From assembly GCA_947588325.1 (NCBI GenBank), contig CANPYH010000071.1:1-7216 (forward strand): 7,216 nt of DNA. The letters are read 5' to 3'. The position numbers were made by a program, and so were the translations under genes. Shown in pieces: positions 1-5,969 of the stretch. The number at the start of each line of letters is the position of its first letter. Position 1 is the stretch's first letter. The notes beneath the pieces were generated by a model. It was not told the DNA's origin. It did no database searches and worked only from the letters and a program-made list of their open reading frames with translations. Source of the stretch: an uncultured Clostridia bacterium (GTDB taxonomy: Bacteria > Bacillota > Clostridia > Christensenellales > Pumilibacteraceae).

Positions 1-314
1 GCGCCGTAAGGGCACATCGCTATGCAGGTATGACAGCCCATGCACTTGACCTTATTAACGACCACCGCGCCCTTGTCGTCGCGGCTGAGTGCCCCCGAAA
101 TGCACCCTTTAAGGCACAACGGGTCCTCGCAATGGCGGCAGTTCACCGCAAAGGTTATTCCCTTATATTCCTCTATCTGTATTCCCGCAGGCGGTTGCGC
201 TCCGCTCTCGAATGCGAAGGGGAAGTATTTCTCTCCCGAAGAGGAGAATACGCACCAATATTCGCAAAGACGGCAGCCGAGGCACCATTCCTCGTTTACA
301 TATACCCTTTTCAT
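1..314 (-). CDS. Poly-[4Fe-4S] ferredoxin subunit of the glutamate synthase cluster (partial, C-terminus off window)
   Basis: This is the N-terminal 104 residues of an iron-sulfur electron carrier; the rest lies beyond the left edge. Three cysteine clusters are visible: C11/C14/C17/C21, C59/C62/C67/C71, and C91/C94/C97/C101 followed by Pro. This is the pattern of the four-cluster HycB/DmsB-type ferredoxins, so a fourth cluster is expected off the window. The ATG at 314-312 is supported by an AAGGAG ribosome binding site (321-326) six nt upstream. It starts 27 nt after the FMN-type glutamate synthase gene on the same strand, so it is probably in the same operon. It likely passes electrons from a reduced donor to the Fe-S/FMN synthase subunit in the cytoplasm. 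The Fe-S protein call is firm; the specific redox partner is inferred from the neighbours. Confidence 0.85.
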   Translation of the reverse strand, partial: MKRVYVNEEWCLGCRLCEYWCVFSSSGEKYFPFAFESGAQPPAGIQIEEYKGITFAVNCRHCEDPLCLKGCISGALSRDDKGAVVVNKVKCMGCHTCIAMCPYG

Positions 315-320
315 ATCTGT

Positions 321-326
321 CTCCTT
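321..326 (-). promoter_or_regulatory. Ribosome binding site of the ferredoxin gene
   Basis: Read on the minus strand this is AAGGAG, six nt before the ATG at 314-312. It lies in the 27-nt gap after the stop codon of the FMN subunit gene and fixes the start of the partial ferredoxin. Confidence 0.75.
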
Positions 327-341
327 GACCTGTCGCAGGCG

Positions 342-1844
342 TTACTCGCCCGCATGTTTGATCCCGAGAATGTCGAGTTCTTTCTGGCTCAATCCCACTC
401 CGCGGAGCATGAGCCTGTTACCGCGCAGAGCCTCTATCGAGTTAATACCCATGCCGCCCATCATCTCCATGATCTCGTGCGACCAGGCGGTTATGAGGTT
501 GACGAGCCGCTTATATCCGACGTCGGGATTGAGACGGTGGACGAGTTCGGGGTTTTGCGTCGCTATTCCCCAATTGCACTTGCCCGCATGGCAGCTGCGG
601 CAGAGGTGGCAACCGAGGGCGAGCAGTGCGGGCGTTCCGATATATACCGCGTCCGCGCCGAGTGCGATGGCCTTAACCACGTCCGCGCTCGAACGTATGG
701 AACCCGCGACGACAAGTCCGACGTTGTTCCTTATTCCCTCGTCGCGCAGCCTCGTATCCACCGCGGCGAGCGCGAGTTCAATAGGCATACCGACGTTGTC
801 CCTTATTCTGGACGGAGCCGCGCCCGTACCGCCGCGAATACCGTCTATCGCGATAATATCCGCGCCGCTTCGCGCTATACCGCTGGCAATAGCCGCTATG
901 TTATGCACCGCCGCTATCTTGACGATGACGGGTTTTTTATAGTCCGTCGCCTCTTTGAGGCTGAATACGAGCTGGCGGAGATCCTCGATGGAATATATAT
1001 CGTGGTGGGGTGCGGGAGATATGGCGTCGGTGCCCATGGGTATCATTCTCGTCCGCGATACTTCGGGACCGATCTTTTTGCCCGGGAGGTGTCCGCCTAT
1101 GCCCGGCTTCGCGCCTTGACCTATCTTTATCTCTATCGCCTGACCTGCGTTGAGGTAGTCCTCGTGCACGCCGAAACGTCCGCTCGCCACCTGAACTATG
1201 GTATTGGGGCTGTATTTATATAAGTCCTCGTGCAAGCCGCCCTCGCCCGTGTTGTAGAAGGTGCCGAGCTCTTCGGCGGCGCGGGCAAGCGAGAGGTGCG
1301 CGTTCTTGGATATAGAGCCGTAGCTCATTGCCGAGAACATTATCGGCGTTTTGAGTTCGAGGTTGGGGAACTTCTCCACCTCAATACTTCCGTCCTCTCT
1401 GTATTTAACCGTCTCGGGCTTGCGGCCGAGGAAGGTCTTGATCTCCATGGGTTCGCGGAGAGGGTCGATGGACGGGTTGGTGACCTGCGAGGCGTTGATG
1501 AGCATCTTATCCCAATATACGGGGTAGTCCTTCGGCGTGCCCATGGAAGAGAGCAGAACGCCGCCCGTATCCGCCTGACGGTATATGTCCTTTATAATCT
1601 CCGCCGTGTAGTTGGCGCTGGGCTTGAAGCAGTGTTCGCTCTTGACTATCTTCAACGCCTTTGCGGGGCAGAGGGTTACGCAGCGGTGACAGTTCACGCA
1701 CTTGGAGTTATCCACGAAAAGCACGCCCCGCCTTGCGTCCCATTGGTGCACTTCGTTGGCGCACTGGCGCACGCACACCCTGCACTTTATGCAGAGGTCT
1801 TTGTCGCGCACCACCTCATAGTCGGGCTGTATGTAGTTAATCAT
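342..1844 (-). CDS. gltB: Glutamate synthase FMN/Fe-S subunit (archaeal-type, central FMN-binding domain)
   Basis: This 500-residue cytoplasmic enzyme subunit is predicted to combine 2-oxoglutarate with glutamine-derived ammonia to form glutamate. Domain order: an N-terminal dicluster ferredoxin domain (C18/C21/C24/C28 and C49/C52/C55/C59), then a (beta/alpha)8 FMN-binding glutamate synthase domain from about residue 95. Family landmarks are PIMFSAMSYGSIS (167-179), GEGG (200-203), IGQGAKPGIGGHLPG (241-255), IDGIRGGTGAAP (333-344), and a C412-x5-C418-x4-C423 motif matching the 3Fe-4S ligands of classical GltB, with an extra C415. It lacks the amidotransferase and GXGXG domains of the ~1500-residue bacterial large subunit, so it is the split form. 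The start is set by AAGGAGG (1854-1860). Only one base separates it from the stop of the amidotransferase gene, implying translational coupling. Confidence 0.93.
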   Translation of the reverse strand: MINYIQPDYEVVRDKDLCIKCRVCVRQCANEVHQWDARRGVLFVDNSKCVNCHRCVTLCPAKALKIVKSEHCFKPSANYTAEIIKDIYRQADTGGVLLSSMGTPKDYPVYWDKMLINASQVTNPSIDPLREPMEIKTFLGRKPETVKYREDGSIEVEKFPNLELKTPIMFSAMSYGSISKNAHLSLARAAEELGTFYNTGEGGLHEDLYKYSPNTIVQVASGRFGVHEDYLNAGQAIEIKIGQGAKPGIGGHLPGKKIGPEVSRTRMIPMGTDAISPAPHHDIYSIEDLRQLVFSLKEATDYKKPVIVKIAAVHNIAAIASGIARSGADIIAIDGIRGGTGAAPSRIRDNVGMPIELALAAVDTRLRDEGIRNNVGLVVAGSIRSSADVVKAIALGADAVYIGTPALLALGCHLCRSCHAGKCNWGIATQNPELVHRLNPDVGYKRLVNLITAWSHEIMEMMGGMGINSIEALRGNRLMLRGVGLSQKELDILGIKHAGE

Positions 1845-1845
1845 G

Positions 1846-2976
1846 TTATCTGCCCTCCTTTTCCAGCTCGACGATTACGGGTTCGCCGCCCGCGGGGCTC
1901 CAGGTCCTGTCGGGATCGGGACACATGGAGCGGATCGCGCACTCCTCGCTCGCGACGTATGTCACGTCGTCCTTTTCCGCCGCCACCATGCTGCGGAGTT
2001 TGAGCCTGTCGTTAAGCGCCATCATGCCGCCCGTATACCCGAGTATGATGGAGAAAGGTCCCGTTATGAGCAGTGACGCGTACATATTGCGAAGGGTGGT
2101 GAGTTTCTCCCTCTCCTTCGGTTCCATCTTCTCTATCTGCGACCAGAAAGGCGGGGCAATTACCTTCGCGACGTCCTCGAGTTTAAGTCCGCGCTTGCGG
2201 TTGAGGTAGTCTATTATATAGGTAATAACCTCGGTATCCGTGAGCAGTGTGCACTTATAGCCGTATATCTCCATAAAGCGGCGGTTGGCGTCGTATGAAG
2301 AGATCTCACCGTTGTGCACAATGGTGTAGTTGAGGATATTGAAGGGGTGCGCTCCGCCCCACCAACCGGGGGTGTTGGTCGGGTAGCGACCGTGCGCCGT
2401 CCAGCAATAGCCCTTATAGTCGCCTAACCTGTAATACTCGCCGACGTCCTCGGGGAAGCCTACCGCCTTGAATACGCCCATATTCTTACCCGACGAGAAT
2501 ACATACGCGCCCTTTATCCGCGTGTTGATATGTATTACCGATTGGCAGACGTACTCCTCTTCGTCCAACTCGGTATGCGCCTTGACCTCGGGTTCCAACC
2601 GCCCGAAGTAACGCCAGATAAGCGGCGCGCCCGTGATTCCGTACACCTTGCGCGTGGGGATACGCTCCATGTTGGATATGTCGAAGCGGAGTTTGAGGAA
2701 ACTCTCCGTCTCTTCCCGCGCGTGCTCGTCGTCATAGAAGATGTGAAAGGCGTAGTGATCGGGAAAGTCGGGATATATCCCATACCCCGCGAAGCCGCCG
2801 CCAAGCCCGTTGGAGCGGTCGTGCATATACGCCATTGCGTCCACCGCGTCGATTGCGGGGAGCGCTCTGCCCTTCTTGGAAAAATAGCCGCAAATAGCAC
2901 AACCCGACGGTATCCTGACGTTACCCTCTTTGTACTTCTCGTCGATCTGCATAGCGGCTCTCTCGATTTCGTCCAT
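1846..2976 (-). CDS. Class-II glutamine amidotransferase subunit of split glutamate synthase
   Basis: This 376-residue cytoplasmic Ntn-type glutaminase domain is predicted to release ammonia from glutamine for the adjacent FMN subunit. The nucleophile candidate is C26 in PSGCAICG (23-30), followed by MHDRSNGLGGGFAGYGIYP (51-69), which is typical of GltB-associated amidotransferases. Glutamine-binding landmarks are GRYPTN (196-201), HNGEISSY (221-228, with N222 and G223) and LLTDTE (244-249, with D247). Because class-II enzymes use an N-terminal cysteine, the 25 residues before C26 are either a propeptide to be removed or the cysteine works internally; C29 also lies close by. The chosen ATG has AGAGGG four nt upstream; the next Met (M9) has no good ribosome binding site. 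It is the first gene of its operon, with promoter and leader hairpin just upstream. Confidence 0.92.
   Translation of the reverse strand: MDEIERAAMQIDEKYKEGNVRIPSGCAICGYFSKKGRALPAIDAVDAMAYMHDRSNGLGGGFAGYGIYPDFPDHYAFHIFYDDEHAREETESFLKLRFDISNMERIPTRKVYGITGAPLIWRYFGRLEPEVKAHTELDEEEYVCQSVIHINTRIKGAYVFSSGKNMGVFKAVGFPEDVGEYYRLGDYKGYCWTAHGRYPTNTPGWWGGAHPFNILNYTIVHNGEISSYDANRRFMEIYGYKCTLLTDTEVITYIIDYLNRKRGLKLEDVAKVIAPPFWSQIEKMEPKEREKLTTLRNMYASLLITGPFSIILGYTGGMMALNDRLKLRSMVAAEKDDVTYVASEECAIRSMCPDPDRTWSPAGGEPVIVELEKEGR
1854..1860 (-). promoter_or_regulatory. Ribosome binding site of the FMN subunit, inside the upstream gene
   Basis: Read on the minus strand this is AAGGAGG, nine nt before the ATG at 1844-1842. 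It overlaps the last codons of the amidotransferase gene, whose TAA (1848-1846) ends one base before the next ATG. The arrangement favours coupled, near-equal synthesis of the two subunits and fixes the start. Confidence 0.8.
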
Positions 2977-2977
2977 A

Positions 2978-3029
2978 TTGCCCTCTTTTAGGTTTATATT
3001 CCCTTACAAACAAAAATGTCGGAGGGCAA
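2978..3029 (-). promoter_or_regulatory. Candidate RBS-sequestering pairing in the glutamate synthase leader
   Basis: In the minus-strand RNA, UUGCCCUC (from 3029 to 3022) is the exact reverse complement of GAGGGCAA (from 2985 to 2978), which contains the AGAGGG ribosome binding site. After one U-U mismatch, four more pairs, two of them G-U, would cover the AUG. The loop would be about 36 nt. The upstream strand also forms part of the loop and 3' arm of the terminator hairpin, so the two structures exclude each other. The complementarity is seen directly; function is inference. Confidence 0.35.
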
Positions 3030-3046
3030 AATAACCCCTTCCGACA
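3006..3046 (-). terminator. Intrinsic terminator hairpin on the minus strand (operon end or leader attenuator)
   Basis: Read on the minus strand, TGTCGGAAGG (3046-3037) pairs with CCCTCCGACA (3026-3017) in a 10-bp stem with one G-U pair and a 10-nt loop. It is followed directly by the T-rich tract TTTTTGTTTGT (3016-3006). The hairpin begins about 80 nt after the stop of the O-antigen ligase-like gene, so it can end that operon. It also lies downstream of the promoter at 3065-3093, so transcripts of the glutamate synthase operon must pass through it, as in an attenuator. The shape is convincing; which role dominates is unknown. Confidence 0.75.
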
Positions 3047-3064
3047 CCATTGTCTCGTATGATT

Positions 3065-3093
3065 ATAATATATTTTCGGAATAATTTTGTCAA
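3065..3093 (-). promoter_or_regulatory. Sigma-A-type promoter for the glutamate synthase operon
   Basis: On the minus strand the -35 box is a perfect TTGACA (3093-3088), followed by a 17-nt AT-rich spacer and TATTAT as -10 (3070-3065). A consensus TATAAT also overlaps at 3067-3062, but its 20-nt spacing is too long. Transcription would start near 3058 and give a leader of about 80 nt before the amidotransferase ATG. Just upstream of the -35 is a small palindrome, AATTT-GTG-AAATT (3109-3097), that could be an operator. Confidence 0.65.
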
Positions 3094-3125
3094 GCGAATT
3101 TCACAAATTTCCGACATATTTTCCT

Positions 3126-5159
3126 CTATTCGAGCTGTTCGCTCTTTTCCGCCCTCGGCAAAGCGGCTATCTTGCTCCGAAGCAGCGCCGCCGCCTCGTC
3201 GAAAGTCTCCGCTCCGCGCACATTCCCGCAGGCAAACCCGCTCACCCGCTCCGCCTTCGCTCTCTCCTTTTCCCCGATAATAACGGCGTCGCCGACGTCG
3301 GCATTCATGCGCCCGTCGAACCTGTCCGAAAGAGTGGCTATGTACGGCCTGTCCTTCCCTTTTAATAGCGCCGCCGCCTGTGCGCTCGCCCAATCGGTGG
3401 CTATTATCGCGTCGTATCCCCCCGCCGATAAAACCTGCCTCTCCCGTTTTGCAGAGGCAAGCACGGAGAGTTTAGCCGCCAATCTGTCGCCGAGCATGAA
3501 CCGCGCAAGTGCGTGCAGGAAGCCGAACAGCCCCGTTGCCGCAATGGATTTGGTCACGCGGCGAACGAGCTTGCCGTCCGCGATACCGATCCCATACACC
3601 GCCGCGTCCTCGCCGAAAGCGCTCCGAAGCCGCTCCGCCGTGTCGTTCGCGCTGACGGACAGCACGGCGACTTTGGGTTTGGCTCCATACGGCACGGTCT
3701 TAAACCTACTACCGATCTCGGCGCGAAGCTCGATGTTCCGCTTCTCTATCGCGGTGAGGAAGGCTCCGTAGTATATCTGCATATTGACGAGGAAGAAGTA
3801 TATATCGAGGAAGGACATAAGCAGCATGATGATTGGCATAAGGCAGAGCAGCAGTTTATCGCAGGAGAAGTCGTCGCATATGACCTCGACGAACTTTTTG
3901 AAGTGGACAAGGAAGGCGATAAGTCCCACAATTCCCATGGATCCGATGAGCTGGATAAAGATATTGTGGTACATGTTATAGTAGAAGTTCGGGCTGCAAG
4001 AGGGGCTGTCCAAAGGCACCGAGCCGTCGAGGTAGCCCACGCCGAATATGGGCGAGCGGCAGAAGTCGTTAAGCCCGTCCGCCCACCTGTCGAACCGACC
4101 GTTGTTGCCCGAACCGATATGCATAAAGCCCGAGCCGAACAGCTTTTCCCAGAACCCGTCTATGCTCGAAACGAAGCCGAGCGCGACTATAGCCAGCCCG
4201 ACAAGCACGACGGTGAAGTAACGGTTAGCCACCTTGTTTTTGCCCGAAACGCAGCAAATAACCCCGCCCGCTACCAGCGCGATCCCGCCGAAAAGAGCGG
4301 CGTTACGCGATTGGAGATAGACGGTGAGGATAAAGAAGAGCGCGGCGGCAAGATATGCCAGCGTCCCCTTCTTGCGCGAGTGTGCGACATACATCGAGGC
4401 GGGAATGGTCAGCGCGGTCATGCAGGCTATTATTGTGGAGTTGCCCCAACCGAGCACTATATTGTCCCGCATAAATACGCCGTCGTCGCGGAACAGTTCG
4501 CCCCTTGCCGCGAGCATACCCGATAATCCCCCGACCTCCGCCGCTATCATGAAACCGAGAATGAGCATGACTTTGCAGACGTACGCCGCAACGTCCTCGC
4601 TCCGCATGGCTACGACGGAGAACAGGAAGTAGAATATTGTGAAGCTCATGGCTTCGAGCGCGCCGAAAGCAAGGTCTATCGGCGACCAGGACGGGGAGAA
4701 TACGCCGTTAAGCAGGCATACCCCCGCGAAAACGAGCAGTCCGAACCCGAAGGTGCTGCGGCGGCGGAAGATATCCGCGAACGCCCCCGTCACTATGAGT
4801 TTGATAATAAACGCGACTATCATGATCCCCGCGCAGACGATTATTTGCGCGAAGCCGACGGGGTCTATATACGGCATACCGTTATTCACTCCCTGTGTGA
4901 AGTCGGACAAGCCGTCCTTGCCGAAGGAGGGAAAAATGAGCAAGAGGGGTGTGAAATACACCTTGAGGTCGTCGTTGAAAAGCACGGCGAACACCACGCC
5001 TGCCATGTGCAGATAGAACACGGGGACATAGGCGTATATGCCGAAAAGCGCGGCGGCCGCGCCAAGCAATGCGAAAGTGAAGGGATACCACATGGTATTC
5101 TGCCACTTAACCACCGCCGATATGACTTTATTCCCCTTTAATCTCTTGAGTAATGCCAT
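3126..5159 (-). CDS. O-antigen ligase/polymerase-like membrane protein with extra cytosolic C-terminal domain
   Basis: This 677-residue protein has a polytopic N-terminal part (about 1-470, roughly ten to twelve hydrophobic segments) and a soluble tail. Features of the Wzy_C/O-antigen ligase family are the SRNAALFGG turn (284-292), a large loop with GRFDRW (354-359) and SPIFGVG (369-375), then HNIFIQLIGSMGIVGLIA (398-415). Such proteins join lipid-linked glycan units, so a role in surface polysaccharide or teichuronic-type polymer assembly is likely, but the substrate is unknown. Residues about 494-665 form a Rossmann-like alpha/beta tail (KPKVAVLSVS, YDAIIATDWASAQAAALL, RPYIATLSD, DAVIIGEKE), recalling part of a GT-B glycosyltransferase; this homology is tentative. 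No clear Shine-Dalgarno precedes the ATG, which lies 18 nt after the rsmA stop, so reinitiation is plausible. Confidence 0.82.
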   Translation of the reverse strand: MALLKRLKGNKVISAVVKWQNTMWYPFTFALLGAAAALFGIYAYVPVFYLHMAGVVFAVLFNDDLKVYFTPLLLIFPSFGKDGLSDFTQGVNNGMPYIDPVGFAQIIVCAGIMIVAFIIKLIVTGAFADIFRRRSTFGFGLLVFAGVCLLNGVFSPSWSPIDLAFGALEAMSFTIFYFLFSVVAMRSEDVAAYVCKVMLILGFMIAAEVGGLSGMLAARGELFRDDGVFMRDNIVLGWGNSTIIACMTALTIPASMYVAHSRKKGTLAYLAAALFFILTVYLQSRNAALFGGIALVAGGVICCVSGKNKVANRYFTVVLVGLAIVALGFVSSIDGFWEKLFGSGFMHIGSGNNGRFDRWADGLNDFCRSPIFGVGYLDGSVPLDSPSCSPNFYYNMYHNIFIQLIGSMGIVGLIAFLVHFKKFVEVICDDFSCDKLLLCLMPIIMLLMSFLDIYFFLVNMQIYYGAFLTAIEKRNIELRAEIGSRFKTVPYGAKPKVAVLSVSANDTAERLRSAFGEDAAVYGIGIADGKLVRRVTKSIAATGLFGFLHALARFMLGDRLAAKLSVLASAKRERQVLSAGGYDAIIATDWASAQAAALLKGKDRPYIATLSDRFDGRMNADVGDAVIIGEKERAKAERVSGFACGNVRGAETFDEAAALLRSKIAALPRAEKSEQLE

Positions 5160-5177
5160 GACTTTATTATGATACCA

Positions 5178-5951
5178 CTATTGCAGGAATTTTGCAAGCG
5201 CCGAAAACTCTTCGGGAGACAGCCTCTCTCCGCGGACGGAAAGATCCCGTCCTATCCCCGTTATAGCCGCCGTAGCAGACTCTTTATTATATCCTGCCGA
5301 GCACAGGCAGTTAAGCAAGGTTTTGCGCCGCATTGCAAAAGCCGCGCGAACCACCTTCATAACCCCCTCTTTATCCCCGATCGGCTCGGTCTTGGTTATG
5401 CGAACGACGGCGCTGTCCACTTTGGGCGGCGGATCGAACATTTGCCGTCCCACTGTCCTCGTCCTTTCCGCTCTGCCCGACAGCCGCAGCGAGACGGAGA
5501 GTACGCCGTAATCCTTTCCCCCCGGCGGCGCGGATATGCGGTCGGCTACCTCTTTTTGCACCATAACCGTCGCGCCCGTACACCTGTCGTCGTCAAGAAA
5601 GTGGAACAGCACGGGGGTTGTTATGTAATAGGGCAGGTTAGCCACCGCTTTATACTTACCCTCGAACAGCCCGCTCATGTCGGCTTTCATAAAGTCGCCC
5701 ATTATTACGGTCAGGTTGGGGTACTCCTCCTCGAGGGGGCGGAGATACTCCGCGAGCCGCCCGTCTATCTCGAAGGCAAATACCCGCGCGCCGCTCTCTG
5801 CCAGCCGCCTCGTGAGCGCGCCCATGCCCGCGCCGACTTCGACGACGGTGTCCCCCGCCGTTACGCCCGCGTCCGTCACAATGGCGGAAAGCAGGTTGCC
5901 GTCGGTGAGGAAGTTCTGCCCGAGTGAATGTGAATGCCTGAATTGCTCCAT
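5178..5951 (-). CDS. rsmA: 16S rRNA (adenine(1518)-N(6)/adenine(1519)-N(6))-dimethyltransferase RsmA (KsgA)
   Basis: This 257-residue S-adenosylmethionine-dependent enzyme dimethylates the two adjacent adenines in the 3'-terminal helix 45 of 16S rRNA, a late step and checkpoint of small-subunit assembly. Family motifs are in order: SLGQNFL (9-15), the SAM-binding EVGAGMG (38-44) with acidic E61/D63, GDFMKAD (85-91), the catalytic NLPYYITTP (105-113), VQKEVADR (131-138), FDPPPKVDSAVV (172-183), AFAMRRKTL (204-212) and the C-terminal RLSPEEFS (243-250). Length and order are normal for the family. The ATG has AAGGA seven nt upstream. It starts 18 nt after the ATPase gene and ends 18 nt before the membrane protein gene, consistent with a three-gene operon. 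Confidence 0.97.
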   Translation of the reverse strand: MEQFRHSHSLGQNFLTDGNLLSAIVTDAGVTAGDTVVEVGAGMGALTRRLAESGARVFAFEIDGRLAEYLRPLEEEYPNLTVIMGDFMKADMSGLFEGKYKAVANLPYYITTPVLFHFLDDDRCTGATVMVQKEVADRISAPPGGKDYGVLSVSLRLSGRAERTRTVGRQMFDPPPKVDSAVVRITKTEPIGDKEGVMKVVRAAFAMRRKTLLNCLCSAGYNKESATAAITGIGRDLSVRGERLSPEEFSALAKFLQ

Positions 5952-5969
5952 GCTCCCGTCCTTATCGGC

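Noticed and set aside
30..1223. Long plus-strand open frame of 397 codons opposite the ferredoxin and FMN subunit genes
   Set aside because: Its translation has no recognisable motif and it is antisense to two genes with clear cysteine and FMN motifs; it is a by-product of their codon bias.
3039..3055. ANTAR-type hexaloop hairpin (GAC-AAUGGU-GUC) overlapping the terminator stem of the glutamate synthase leader
   Set aside because: The loop has the A1 and G4 of ANTAR targets, but the stem is only three to four pairs and there is no room for the required first hairpin between the predicted start site and this one.
3513..4526. Plus-strand open frame of 337 codons within the membrane protein gene
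   Set aside because: The opposite strand encodes a continuous membrane protein with family motifs; the plus frame has low-complexity charged sequence and no own ribosome binding site or promoter.
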